64,000 bases of DNA from the NCBI GenBank assembly GCA_027405735.1, contig JAPEHQ010000002.1, positions 3,484,501 through 3,548,500 on the forward strand, given 5' to 3'. This DNA is from Mucor racemosus. Lineage: Eukaryota > Mucoromycota > Mucoromycetes > Mucorales > Mucoraceae. Under the pieces are notes generated by a model. It saw only the letters and a list, made by a program, of their open reading frames with translations. It did not search any database and was not told the origin of the DNA. Shown here in pieces: positions 1 to 11,602 of the stretch. Numbering within the stretch: the stretch's first letter is position 1; every line of letters begins with the position of its first letter. The position numbers were made by a program, and so were the translations under genes.

Positions 1-4
1 TCGT

Positions 5-3000
5 TTACTTGGAAGTTTTAGGACGCTTGTTGCGACGGAAAGTGCTATTTGATGAGGATTTAGTTTTGCGTGAATTATTTGTAGAGTCTATTTCAGTATC
101 TTTGGGTGAAGTATTATTGATTCTTTTACGTAAAGTTTCACGGTTACGAAGATCCTTAATTTTCTTCCAGTAATTTGAAATTGGGATGGGGGAGGAGAAC
201 AAGTCAGGTGTGAGCCAATCATTTTCTCTTTCACCATATCCACTCCATTTAGTCAAGTATTCTGTGGTACCATCTGATAAGGTTCGGTGGTCGCGAATTT
301 CCTCGACTTCGTATACTTTCTCTTCAAGAGCTGTTTCATCAAGGGAAACTACTTTTAATTCAGAAGGTGTATATTCACGATGGAGAAGTTCATGTGAATC
401 GTCTTTTAAAACGTAATTTCCTGCTTGGGTGCGACGTACTATAACATAGGGTCCTGCATACATTGGAGCTAATTTATTAGCACGTCCTTCCGCCAATCGT
501 ACCATTACAGGTGTATCAACGGGAATATTTTCAAGTATATAATGTTTTTTGTTAAATTTATCGCTGTACAACTTTGCTAATTCTAATGTGCGTTGTTGTA
601 TAGCAGGAAAAACAATGTCATTCATGATTTCTGCACGTTTTTGCAATTCTTCAAGTGTTAATGCTTTTCGATTGTTTCTATTTTTTCTTTTGGGGTCAAT
701 GTTCACTTGTCGAGCGTACATTAGGGAAAATGGAGTGCTTGCAGTCCTGTCTCTTACTTTCATGTTGATTACCAACTGAGCAACAGGTAAGCGATCATCC
801 CAATTGTATGTGTCATTTCCGCACATTTTTCGTAGGGTATTTATGACTATTTTCACCGCATTTTCGCTATGGCCATTCCCTTGGGGGTAATAAGGTGTAC
901 TAAAGACCATATCAATATTTAATGCTTTATTGATATAAGACGACAAGGAATTGCGAAATTCGCGGGCATTATCGCTGACAATGACATTTACACTACAACC
1001 GTAATCAGAAAAAATGGATAGTAGCAAGGAAGCAATTGTATCACTTTGTTTATTCGGTGCTGGGCGAGCGATAATATATTTTGTGCAAATATCAACCACA
1101 ACCAAGATATAGCAATTTCCTTTCCCAGATACGGGTAAGGGTCCAATCATGTCGAGTCCTATAAATTCAAAAGGTTCATACGATACGACACTCTTCAATG
1201 GATTAAATCCTTTCTTGGTTATATTATGCATTGCACACTCTTTACACGACAACAACACCTCTTTTACATCTTTATATATAGAATTCCAGTGCAGCCCATG
1301 ATATGTTTGAATTTGCTTTACACAAGCTGATATTCCAAAATGGCCAAATTTATGCGCATCTTTAATTATTTGGATTCTATCACTTTCAGGTGGGCAAATG
1401 TAGTCAGTGGTTGCTTCCTTAAATTCTTTACTATTAATCTTGACGGCAAGCACATTTAGATTTTTATCCTTGGAGTACACCTTCTTTTGTTTTATAACTT
1501 GGTTTCCTCCTTTTGCTCTTCGTAACAGGATCAATTTTTCTAATTTTTTTATTTGCTGGTCATGCTCATCAGCAAGTTCTTCGTCTTCAGTAATGGCAGG
1601 GTACAATCTCGATAATCGATCAGCTAAGATATTTTCCATACCTTTGATATGTGATACCGAGAAATTGAATTCACCCAATATTTCCAAGTAACTTTGAAGT
1701 GTACTATTTAGAGTAGACGACGTGAACAAATAGGTAAGGGCTAAGTGATCACAAAGTACAGTTATATTATTGTGTCCCCATAGTAAGGGTTTATACTTTT
1801 GGAAACCATATACAATGGCAGCAGTTTCTCTCCTATTAGTCGACCAATTTCTTTCTGCACTATTAAGAGATCTACTTGCAAATGCAATATGTTTGATTCG
1901 ATCAAACTCATCTTTTTGAAATAGACAAGCCGAAATGCCAAGTACACTTGCATCAGTTTGTAAATAATACGGTTGCGATGGTTCAGGTGCATATAAAATT
2001 TGATTAGACATTAAGATTTGTTTTATTCTTTCGAGTCGATCTGTATGCAACGGGGTCCATTTCTTTTTGATGTCTTTTTCGTTTCGTAGACTATCAATTG
2101 GGGCAGCTACCTTTGACAACATGGGACAATAATCTCGTAAGTGAGAAATAATGCCCATGATGCTTCGTACTTGTTTTGTTGTTTTTGGGATTTCCCAAGA
2201 ATCAATGTTAGATAATTTTCTGGTATCAATTTTGGTGACATTTCTACTGATTACAAAGCCAAGCAAATAAACACTTGTTTGGAAGAAAGAGCACTTGTCA
2301 ATATTGATTCTGAGGTTTACTTTTGTTAGTCGATTTACAACTAAATTTATAAGGATAATTTGTGTTTGTACATCTTTAGAAAAGAGAACAATATCATCGA
2401 CATAATGCTCCAGACTACCTTGGAATTCACTGTCAATTTTGCTAATATCTTTATTTTCTTTGACATATACTTTTTTTACTTCATTTCTCAGTTCTTGTTC
2501 AATGCCATTGAATAAAACTGACATATTATAAACGAACTGGCTTACTAGAAATTTCAATCCGAAAGGTGCACGAGTCCATTGATATGTAATATTATTATGA
2601 CTAAATATGAGGCAACGTCTCGATTCAGGTGACACAGGGTATGCAAAATACGCTTGTTTTAGGTCTAAAACACTTATTATATTAGCACGACCTGATACTC
2701 TACCAAATATTTCCTGAATTTTTGGAATGGCAAAGTTTTCATGACAATCATTGTCAGATATTGCTGCGTTGATTCTTCTCAAATCACAACAAATTCTTAA
2801 TTTGGTTTGTTTTCCAGTAACTGGATCACGTTTGGGTACAGCTAGTAAAGGCGAATGGAAAGTAGGATCAGGTTTTGTTATTTCAACAATTCCATCTTTC
2901 AACCATTGTTCCAGTTGTATCTTGATTTCGGCATTTGCATTAACAGCTAAGGGGTATTGACGAACAAAGCAATTGCTAGGATTTGTTATTTTTATTTTTA

Positions 3001-4936
3001 CAACTGATTCAGGCATAGTACAAGCAGAATCACTAGGAATGGCAATGTTTTTTTCCAAAGCTGGTTGAATTAAAGCTAATAATTCCTTTCTTTCGCTTGG
3101 CGTCCCATAATCTGCTTTTTCAGGGTTAAACGTATTTTCAGGATCATGATTTATGTCTTCAAATTGTTTCAATTCATTTTCTCTATCTGAATCAGGCCAT
3201 TTAAAGGCTACACCACTCAGATAGATATTTAATTTTGGGAGAATGTCGATACCAAGAAGGACATCAAATTCAGTTGACAATTCATCATTAAATTCGATTA
3301 CCTCAAATTCATGTTTAAATTTAATGTTATTTGTGTACGTAACTTCCATTGGCTCAGTTTTACCAACTCTAGTTACAGAGCTGTTTTGTTTATTATCATT
3401 TACTGAAAGGAAATTTAGGTAGCCATTTGTCTTGATTGTTTTAATAGATGAGAAATCTTTATTTAAAATTTTAATATTTATAAAACTAATATCAGAGCCA
3501 GGATCAACTTTGCCAATTACTCTCCTATTATTTAATAGTAAAGGTGTTATTAGTTTCATATTATTGTTATTGTTTGTCTTTTTCGACTTACAAGGATATG
3601 CTCCATTTTCATAAATTTCCTTGATACTATTTTCTAAATTTTCATTTTCATTTCCTTCACTTTTAGAAGCAGAAGAGACCGACAAAACGGAAACAGAAGC
3701 AGACTTTTGCTTCTTGGCAGCATGATATTCTTCACAAGTGTGGCCATGGCGCCAAGTACGACCGCAATGGCGGCAAGGAGCAGGGTTCTTGGTAGCGCGG
3801 TTTGGCCTATTTTTCTCCCCCAACATCCTTGCTTTAGGCAACTCAGAGGTGAGATCCACACCAGAAGACACAGAAGCAGCGACAGACTTCTCAGAGTGAA
3901 ACTTTCGTTTCAACGGAGGATTGCTTGACTTACGGCTGGTATTCCAGGAACCTGGCGTTCTTTCTCCAAGTAAATTGAGAGCAACAGTTGAGATTTCTGA
4001 AGGAGTCCATCCTTGCTGGTTGGTACGCGACAACAAGACAGTTGAGATATTAAGCTGCCACTCATCAGGAAGACTAAGTAGAAAGATATCTCCAAGTGTT
4101 GAGTCTTCTCGATGGTAGCCAGCTTCCCCTGCGGTACGGAAAAATCGAATGGAATATTCATCCAACGTTTCATCATCTTCAATAGCCATGGTCATGACGG
4201 CTCTCTTCTTGTGTAATTTGGAAATTACAGTGCCAAATTTCTTAGCAAAGACGGACTTGACCTCCAACCAAGAGACACATTTGAGGACCACTGTCTTCAT
4301 CCAGTCGTCAAGATCATAAGGCAGGGTTAAAGGAATATATTTTTTCCATACATCGTTTATGTCTTGCCCAGACGAATAAACAATTTTTTCAAATTCACCT
4401 AAAAAGTGATCAACGGATTTGTAAACTTCTTCTTGAGGAAAAGGCTTGCTCTTACTATCCTCCAACTGGAACTTTGGGAGGTCCCTTTTGCTAATCTTAA
4501 GCCCAGAAGAGATTGCCAATTTACTTGTTGAGTTTGTAGCCTTGAGACCTGCGGTCAAAGTCTTGATGTGCAATTCCAAGTTTGATAAGACTTCCCGAAG
4601 TTCATTCGCTTTCTTATTCCCTGCAACAGTTTCCAAATTACACATTGCTTCAAGGTAGTCCTTCTTTACTTTTTCCTTTTTTTGCAAAGTTCTTTTCAAA
4701 ATTTCTTTGTGAGAAACAGGTGCAGGAGGGCGAGCATCTTCCAAGATCTCTTGATCAGATGTAGTACTAAGCTTATCTTCTTCATCTACGGTAGGAGGAG
4801 GAGGAGAGATTTCCATGTCCTTCAGCTTCTCAGTAGCAACCGACATGGCAGTAGAAGGTAATAAAGACTCCTCCAAGGGTTCAGGAGACAAAGGTTGCTC
4901 GGGAGACAAGGGAGAATCAGAGGCGATAGAAGACAT
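5..4936 (-). CDS. Ty3/Gypsy chromodomain retrotransposon Gag-Pol polyprotein
   Basis: One uninterrupted 1643-residue frame carries a whole retroelement polyprotein that copies element RNA and integrates the cDNA. Domain order seen: Gag/capsid-like region (about residues 170-330); a degenerate CCHC knuckle, CRHCGRTWRHGHTC, near 395; aspartic protease with DPGSD in place of the usual D[ST]GA, plus VLLGIDIL downstream; reverse transcriptase with LDLKQAYFAYPV and the catalytic YVDD near 845; RNase H with QTDAS; integrase with an H-H-C-C zinc-binding region, then GLDMIGPLPV near 1260, the second catalytic D in VSDNAREF and a downstream E; and a C-terminal chromodomain near 1540-1590 (YEVEEIRDHRTL, WSGYGERENDW). 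Gag and Pol are in one frame with no shift. The chromodomain places it among chromoviruses. With no stops the copy is young or active. The downstream LTR lies beyond the left edge of the window. Confidence 0.95.
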   Translation of the reverse strand: MSSIASDSPLSPEQPLSPEPLEESLLPSTAMSVATEKLKDMEISPPPPTVDEEDKLSTTSDQEILEDARPPAPVSHKEILKRTLQKKEKVKKDYLEAMCNLETVAGNKKANELREVLSNLELHIKTLTAGLKATNSTSKLAISSGLKISKRDLPKFQLEDSKSKPFPQEEVYKSVDHFLGEFEKIVYSSGQDINDVWKKYIPLTLPYDLDDWMKTVVLKCVSWLEVKSVFAKKFGTVISKLHKKRAVMTMAIEDDETLDEYSIRFFRTAGEAGYHREDSTLGDIFLLSLPDEWQLNISTVLLSRTNQQGWTPSEISTVALNLLGERTPGSWNTSRKSSNPPLKRKFHSEKSVAASVSSGVDLTSELPKARMLGEKNRPNRATKNPAPCRHCGRTWRHGHTCEEYHAAKKQKSASVSVLSVSSASKSEGNENENLENSIKEIYENGAYPCKSKKTNNNNNMKLITPLLLNNRRVIGKVDPGSDISFINIKILNKDFSSIKTIKTNGYLNFLSVNDNKQNSSVTRVGKTEPMEVTYTNNIKFKHEFEVIEFNDELSTEFDVLLGIDILPKLNIYLSGVAFKWPDSDRENELKQFEDINHDPENTFNPEKADYGTPSERKELLALIQPALEKNIAIPSDSACTMPESVVKIKITNPSNCFVRQYPLAVNANAEIKIQLEQWLKDGIVEITKPDPTFHSPLLAVPKRDPVTGKQTKLRICCDLRRINAAISDNDCHENFAIPKIQEIFGRVSGRANIISVLDLKQAYFAYPVSPESRRCLIFSHNNITYQWTRAPFGLKFLVSQFVYNMSVLFNGIEQELRNEVKKVYVKENKDISKIDSEFQGSLEHYVDDIVLFSKDVQTQIILINLVVNRLTKVNLRINIDKCSFFQTSVYLLGFVISRNVTKIDTRKLSNIDSWEIPKTTKQVRSIMGIISHLRDYCPMLSKVAAPIDSLRNEKDIKKKWTPLHTDRLERIKQILMSNQILYAPEPSQPYYLQTDASVLGISACLFQKDEFDRIKHIAFASRSLNSAERNWSTNRRETAAIVYGFQKYKPLLWGHNNITVLCDHLALTYLFTSSTLNSTLQSYLEILGEFNFSVSHIKGMENILADRLSRLYPAITEDEELADEHDQQIKKLEKLILLRRAKGGNQVIKQKKVYSKDKNLNVLAVKINSKEFKEATTDYICPPESDRIQIIKDAHKFGHFGISACVKQIQTYHGLHWNSIYKDVKEVLLSCKECAMHNITKKGFNPLKSVVSYEPFEFIGLDMIGPLPVSGKGNCYILVVVDICTKYIIARPAPNKQSDTIASLLLSIFSDYGCSVNVIVSDNAREFRNSLSSYINKALNIDMVFSTPYYPQGNGHSENAVKIVINTLRKMCGNDTYNWDDRLPVAQLVINMKVRDRTASTPFSLMYARQVNIDPKRKNRNNRKALTLEELQKRAEIMNDIVFPAIQQRTLELAKLYSDKFNKKHYILENIPVDTPVMVRLAEGRANKLAPMYAGPYVIVRRTQAGNYVLKDDSHELLHREYTPSELKVVSLDETALEEKVYEVEEIRDHRTLSDGTTEYLTKWSGYGERENDWLTPDLFSSPIPISNYWKKIKDLRNRETLRKRINNTSPKDTEIDSTNNSRKTKSSSNSTFRRNKRPKTSK

Positions 4937-5200
4937 AAGGTAGAATCAATAATTGATGTAAACTGTAAAAAATGCAGTAAAATGTAAAATAAAAGCTTTG
5001 AAAAAAGATACAGTTTAAATCCTTCTTTATTCAAAAAATAGATAGTGTGCAATAGGTCTATATTTCTACTCTATTTATATTAGTTGTGCTTTTGTTATAT
5101 CTGGGAGTTGCACCGTAACTGTCAGTGATCTATCAGAATTAGGAATAACCGAATTACCAACTTAGGACTTCTGTCAAACCGTGATGTTTAACATGCGAAT
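4937..5200 (-). repeat. Probable 5' LTR and leader of the Gypsy element
   Basis: Directly upstream of the Gag-Pol start (reading the minus strand) lies a promoter/poly(A) module: a TATA-like ATATAAATAG at 5071-5080 followed by AATAAAG at 5025-5031. This is the usual U3-R arrangement of an LTR. The partner LTR is outside the window, so the ends and primer-binding site could not be fixed. A similar AATAAAGAAGGATTT module occurs at about 39131. Confidence 0.4.
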
Positions 5201-5644
5201 CAGACAATGCTGCATTCCATACATATATCATCATGCTACTTATTAAATGATTGAAGCATGATTCCATTGTCTTCATGCAATATCCATATGTTTATTCTTT
5301 TTGGTAAATCAATTAGTTTGTTTGTGATTTTAAAGTTTATATTGAGCTTCTTGATTTACATAATCAAGGCGGTCTTTTAATGCCCGTTTTTGGCATATTT
5401 GTTAATGATCCGCATAGAGCAATCCTTACTTTGATCTATGTGTTTCTTCAGCTTATTTTATGAATCAATTTGCTTTGTTTATGATTCGGTCTATTTTATT
5501 TATATGTTAAATTACTAATACTTTTTGTATTTACTGTTAAATTCATGTTATCTCTATTGAAATATTAGAGCATGGTTTTATGTGAGATAACATTTAATTT
5601 CTTATGTGGGGAAATAGTATCCTAGTTCAGCACACATCTAAACA
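5201..5644. other. AT-rich spacer, nothing recognised
   Basis: No convincing reading frame, RNA gene or repeat boundary was seen between the Gypsy leader and the first family A repeat. Confidence 0.4.
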
Positions 5645-6905
5645 AAGGTTAGACAAATATTTCAAATTAAACTTTGCACAAAATACAATGGAAATTTTTG
5701 AGGTTTTTTGAAGATACTCACCATTGTTAATAAGCATGTTTTAAATATAAGTAGTGATGGTAAAGCATACCAAAATGGTCTATCGATTGAGTTATTGGGA
5801 AGCCTTCTAGTTGCATTTTTCGTAGAGAAAATTGGATTTTTATCTAATTTTTTTTAAAATTCAGAATTCGGGATTGTTGTATTTGCATATATAAATGTAC
5901 CTTAAATCGTAGTTTAAATATGACAATAAACTATGCCTTAACATATTTAGCATATCTGTCATATAAACACTGTAAATGATTACCCTGATAATCGCATAAG
6001 CTAAGTTCTGATAATCTAGACTTACAATAAAAGATAGAAAGTAAAGAATATTAATAATTAGTGTTGCCAAGAGCAACTAAAGACTTTAGACTGATCATCT
6101 ATATCTGAATATAATTACATTAGCATAAGTGAGGATTGACACTAAATTTTAGTATGAGAACACTGTTCTAGACAGGTGTGTAAGCAATCCTTAAATCAAA
6201 TATAAATAGCAGTAGACATTCACCCTTCATTTGATTTCCCCATCTTGTTTTTATATTGAATAAAGATTGACCAATTCTCACGTACTTATCTTTCTTTATT
6301 ACGTACATTTACAACAGGGATGAGGGTATACAAGGAAAAAATTAAGGCTAGAAACGAAGGTATCACTTTGTACACATTTTTGAGGATATCTCTGAGAAAA
6401 ATCAATATTTTTAAAAAAACTAAATTGAATCCAAGAGAGCTCAACGAGATGGATGAAATAAATGTAACAAAAGTGTTGCTTAATTTAACGAATATTTAGA
6501 ATTCTGCTGAAAAAATGTTAAAAAAATGAAAAAAAAAATAAGTGCTCAGAATTCTTTTATGCTGAAATATGTTACAGACTACTTTAAAACAAGTTTCATT
6601 ATTAAAAAATGTTAGTATAGGTTGGTTGTTTGCAGAGATATGAAGGGTCAAAAAGTTTAATTTTTAGCAGAGAAATACGTGTAAAAATATGAAACATTAG
6701 TATTAACACAGTTATACCAATTGCAAAAGATAAGATATTTCCAGATACTTGTTTTTGAATTAAAGTTGAGCATCTCATGTATATCAGCATATAATATTTT
6801 CTTGGCGTTATTTAATGAAAAAAGAAAAGCAGAGCAGGAATGAAAGTGACACTCAGTTTTTAAGGAAAAAACATGCTTTTGAGTCGTTCATAAGATGAAT
6901 ACGTA
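5645..6905 (+). repeat. Family A repeat, copy 1, interrupted by a solo LTR
   Basis: Copy 1 of an unclassified dispersed repeat, also present at about 39478-40655 and 47885-48985. It aligns by eye through ATTAGACAAA.., CGTAGAGAAAA.., GAATT(C/T)GGGAT, GGGTATACAAGG, ATCTCTG/CC..AAAATCAATATTTT and GAGAGAGCT(C/T)AACGAG. The copy is split at GGGAT by a 442-bp LTR (5875-6316). Right of the insertion an open translated segment is shared with copy 3 (TLYTFLRIS.RKINI, L.PRELNE). No known transposase or polymerase was recognised. Confidence 0.75.
5875..6316 (+). mobile_element. Solo LTR with 5-bp target duplication GGGAT
   Basis: The element begins TGTTGTA and ends TACAACA, a perfect 7-bp terminal inverted repeat with the TG..CA ends of an LTR. 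It is flanked by GGGAT on both sides (5870-5874 and 6317-6321). Internal promoter and poly(A) signals read on the plus strand (AAATATAAATAGC near 6200, AATAAAG near 6260). The two other family A repeats have a single uninterrupted GGGAT at the same place (about 39925 and 48245) and serve as empty sites. No internal retroelement sequence remains, so this is a solo LTR left by LTR-LTR recombination. It does not match the leader of the Gypsy element to its left. Confidence 0.88.
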
Positions 6906-7512
6906 TTCAAATCGAACGATTTATTGATATCTTCACTCTTGGCCCTAAATAAATTTAAGCCGCTAGTATCAATGCTATTCCAGCCCATTTGGAGTATTAT
7001 TGCTTATAAAAATTTAGAATAATTTGTAGAACCCTGTTCCAAGTAAGTTTATGTTTTACGACATAGATATATATCAGGCATATTTGTATATTTTGTGCGC
7101 TTTAGTTACGCATTTTTCCATATCCTTAATATCAAGGTATAATTAAGCTTTCTTCACGAGTATTTTCATGACCAACTTGATACATAAATGTATATAAAAG
7201 CTTGGCAGTTTTTTTTAATTTGTATATATTTGACACTTTTAACGGTATTTTCACTAATTAAACGGCTTCATTTGCCTTTATACCATAATATTAATGGGCC
7301 GGAATATAGTTTTTGTTTACTGTTCTCAGAGTGAAAATTTTGTATTCCCTCACGTGGTTCAAGTAGGTAGAAAGGTATTTTAAAAGGTTAAAAAATAGCC
7401 TTATCATGTCCTTTTTCTTTCCTTTTTCTCATTTGATTTGATAATTTTTTGTTTATAGGAAATTGATATTTCAATATACATGTAAAAAGAAAAGAATAAA
7501 AAGTTGTATCAG
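6906..7512. other. Upstream region of the RhoGEF gene
   Basis: No other gene was seen. A pyrimidine-rich tract ending in TTTATAG at about 7452-7458 could be a 3' splice site of a 5'UTR intron, or of an upstream coding exon, just ahead of the predicted RhoGEF start. Confidence 0.35.
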
Positions 7513-10500
7513 ATGAGTTTACCACAAACAATTACTACAACAAAAAAATTAAACGAAAAAAAGCCGAGAATATTACAGAGAAATAGCAGCCAATTACTTC
7601 AGCATGCTACTTCAAAATTCGGCCTAAGAAGGTCATCAACAACATCAAGAGCTCAGCAGCAGCAACAACAACCACAACAAATACAGCCAAGGCCTTCTAC
7701 ATCTTCTGTCTTATTTTCTACGCATACAAATTTAACAAACAGCAGTAAAAGCAGAAGAAATGTCAAAGATATACCACAACCTAGCAATTTTACATCTGAT
7801 TCAGTAACAAATCAAATCTTGTCATCTTATAATTCAACGACAACAACACCACCATTAACATTTACAAATAATAGTAAAATGTCAGCATTATATCAAGATA
7901 ATAATAATAATAATAGATTGTTATCTGCTATACCCGAAAATAAGCAACAAGGCATATTTAAAATGTCTTTGCCTTCTTCTTCTCCAGGCTATTATCGAGC
8001 TTTCTTGTCAAGTATAGCCTATGAAATGAAGAGACGAATAATTACAAGCGATAGAATAAAGCATGATATTGAATATAATAATGTCTTTGATGGAAAAGAA
8101 GCAGTAGTAAGTAAAGTATGGCATGTATAAAAGGTTAGATTTCTGATATAATCTTTTCTATAGGACAAGTTGAAAGAAATTCTTAGTACTACAGATCGCT
8201 CGCTTGCTCTAAAAGTTGGTAGAGCACTCGAAGCACAACGATTTTTTCATGATGTAAATTACGAAAATAGGTTAATTGATGACATTATTGAAATTTATCA
8301 ATTTAATCAAGTACTATTTCATAACAACCGAAGTGGAAGTACCACGAGTACTGCAAGCAGTAATAGTAGTAGCGATAATTCTTTTTCTGTTACTTCAACC
8401 ATTATTGGTAATTACGCTAGTGAAGATGAGGAAGATGATGATGATGATGATGATGATGGTAATTCACTTCATACAGATACAACAGCAGCGACTACATCCA
8501 CTACTACTCATCCTTCTATACAACAACAGCCACCACAACTACAACCACAACAAAATCAAATCAACAAGTTGTTACCAAATGGTATTTATACAGATTTAAC
8601 TCATTGCTATACTCCCACTTGTGATAATATAAATCCGTGTTACAGTTACACTTGTCCTAAAAGAGAAAGATTGGTAAAAATAATTTAATCATTTACATAT
8701 ATACAACGGTTAATGTATTAATCCTCGCTTTCTGATTGAATATAGAGAAAAAGACCACACAGTGTAGATACAAGAGAAAAAAGAGTAACAGCTAATATTT
8801 TCGAGGTAGAAAAGCATCAACAATTATGGAGTCAAACTATCGATGATTATATTGTATTATCAACGCCTTCAACAGAAAGAAAAAGACAAGAAACAATTTT
8901 TGAACTGATTTACACAGAAGAAAACTTTCTAAATGATTTGGACTACGTTGTAAAAATGTGGATTGAACCATTAAAGAATAGCGATATTATTCCAGTGCAA
9001 CGTAGAGAGAGATTTTTGGATAAAGTATTCTCAAATTTAAGAGATATTCGTAACATTAGTACTGCATTGACACTAGCACTTCGAGCAAGGCAATCTGAAC
9101 ATCCAATCGTATCACAAATAAGCGATATTATGGAACGTTTTACAACTGAATTTGAACCGTTTGTTTATTATGGAGCTAGACAACATCAAGCTAAACATGT
9201 ATACGAGCACGAGAGATATAATAACCCTAAATTTGCACTGTTTGCCGAGGTAAGTTCTGCTTTATGTTATAAAGATATTGATATTAATGCATATTTATAG
9301 CAAACTGAAAGAGATGCAGCTTCTAGGAAATTAGAATTGAATGGTTATCTTACAAAACCAACAACTCGACTTGGTAGATACACTTTACTACTTGATAAAA
9401 TACATTCTCGTACTGCTGCAAATCACCCAGATAAAGAAAATATACCTTTCATTATCAATACAATCAAACATCTCTTACAAAAAGTAAATAATGCTGCTGG
9501 TGCAGCTAAAAATCGATTTGATTTGGAACAAATTCAACGACATTTAACATTTAAAAATAAAAAAGACATTATGGATCTACGGTTGTTGGATGATGGAAGA
9601 AGTATTATAAAGCAAGGAACATTGAGAAAGACAGGAAATATGGATTCTACAGAGTATCAGGTTATTTTATTTGATCATTGTTTGGTTACTGCTAAAGTAA
9701 AAGTGATAAACGCAGTGGAGTATTATCGTATACAAAAGAGGGTAGGTTTACTGCATTGTGTGATGATTTTTGTGTAAACTCACCATATTTCATAATAGCC
9801 AATTCCTATTGAATTACTAGGCGTCATTTTACCTCCTTTATTGGAACCATCTACAAGTGGGCTGCAAAGAAAGAAATCGGCCGGCACGCTATTATTTCCT
9901 TCATCTCCTACAAATACACCCAACAAGATATCTCCTAGTAATCATAATCAAATTCTAGATAGTGGTCCAAAGCTAGGATCACCCATTACCTTTTTTCATC
10001 AAGGTAGAAATGTAGATGGTACTCATACATTATATGCTCCAAATGAACATAATCGAAAAACTTGGAGTGAAGTCATTCAGAATCAGCGAGAAATCAAGTT
10101 TAAAAGAAAACCTCTATTTGACATTGTAGACAATGTCAAAAGATATGAATTCTTTGCAGAGATTAGAGCGCATCATATGGTTATTTTTGGTATGTATAAA
10201 GCGTATATAAACTGGAATATTACCACCAAACAATATATATATATATTTACATAGATCAAGGACAATCTTACTTGTTAGCTACTGATGGTGGACTTTACAT
10301 TGGACCTAATAACGGTAGCGGCATTCCACGCAAGATTTTACCATTGGAAAAAGTGTATCAAGTACATGTACTGGAAGATTACCAATTGTTACTTGTGTTA
10401 TCAGATCATACATTATGGCAATATCCATTAGATATTACAATCAATGGAAGACCAGATGGAAGTCAAAGTATTCAACATTTTGGAAGAAAGATTCGGTCGA

Positions 10501-11380
10501 ATGTCTCCTTTTTCCATGTAGGCGAATGCCTTGGACAAACTTTGATCTGTGTTCCTAATTCATCTTCTGTCAATGGCACCGAAATTGATCTCTACGAACC
10601 TTCCATGCCAAAAACTGAATTGAAAAAGAAGACATTATTAGGGAGATTATCAATTAGATCGAGTAGCTCACTTTCACTCATGAATACTCAAGTAACGCAT
10701 TTGAAACCTATTTACAGTCCTTGTGATGTTTGGGCTATTGATAACACCCGATCCATGCTTCTATTAACTACACCTGTGGGTATTATTGCTGTTGATATGA
10801 AGACAAAGAAGGCTGAAGGATTACTCGATCCGTCTGATAAATATTTGGAATTTATCACCAAATACGAAAAAATTGATGAGCAAATGAAGATGAATCCAGT
10901 AATAAAACGTATTGCTGTATTCCAGGTACCAAATGGAAATTATTTAATTTGCTATGATAGTAAGTCTTTTTATTGTTATCTCCTTATTTATTTTCATTAT
11001 TTAACCATTTTTGCATTAGAATTTGCTTTTTACATTGATAAAAAAGGTAGAAGAACACAACGTAAATTCAAAATTGAATGGGAAGGACATCCTACAGCAT
11101 TTGCATATCATTATCCACACGTGATTGCATTTGAACAGCAGTTTATCGAAATACGAAGCGTCCTTGATGTAAATAATAGTATATGAGGCTTAAGTTTGTT
11201 TACAGAATTTATTAACACGTTTTTTAGGGACATTTACAACAAGTAATACAAGAAAAAAACGTTTATTGTTTACAAAATGGACACAAATCAAAAGAATCCC
11301 TTATATTAGGCACCATGTTGGATAAGTCAAATCCTATATATCAACATATATTTGAGCTACAACCAATTCTACAACAGTGA
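7513..11380 (+). CDS. Rho1 guanine-nucleotide exchange factor (DEP-DH-PH-CNH)
   Basis: Predicted activator of Rho1-type GTPases (Rom1/Rom2/Tus1 group), acting at the plasma membrane in cell-wall and polarity signalling. Eight exons: 7513-8106, 8164-8673, 8746-9249, 9301-9741, 9799-10189, 10255-10960 less its last base (ends 10959), 11020-11168 and 11228-11380, all GT..AG, joining to about 1148 codons in one frame. Domains in order: Ser/Gln-rich N-terminus, DEP domain across exons 1-2 (MKRRIITSDR to IIEIYQFN), an acidic/Ser/Gln linker with a run of Asp, DH domain (RQETIFELIYTEENFLNDL; TKPTTRLGRYTLLL), PH domain (IIKQGTLRKTG to YYRIQKR) and a C-terminal CNH domain (SYLLATDGGLYIG to FAFYIDKKGRRTQR). 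The start is the first ATG of the open frame; a further upstream exon is possible because of the splice-like TATAG before it. Confidence 0.93.
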
Positions 11381-11602
11381 TTATTTGATAAATAGGGCTG
11401 GTTTTTGTATTTGTTTATTTTTATTATTTTGGCCTTGTGAAATGAGGCTCCTTTTTTTTTTTTTTTTTTTTTTTCATTAATCTTTGTGTTCCTCAAATTT
11501 TAGTATTTATAATATATACCCTTTTTTGTCTCTTTCATTCTTTCTTTCTTCATTTGTTTATTTTAACAATCTAATCTTATTAATTTTTATATATACATAA
11601 AA
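11381..11602. other. Short intergenic region with 23-bp T run
   Basis: Region between the RhoGEF stop and the golgin start. It contains a homopolymer of T at 11452-11474, followed by pyrimidine-rich sequence typical of promoters in this window. Confidence 0.6.
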
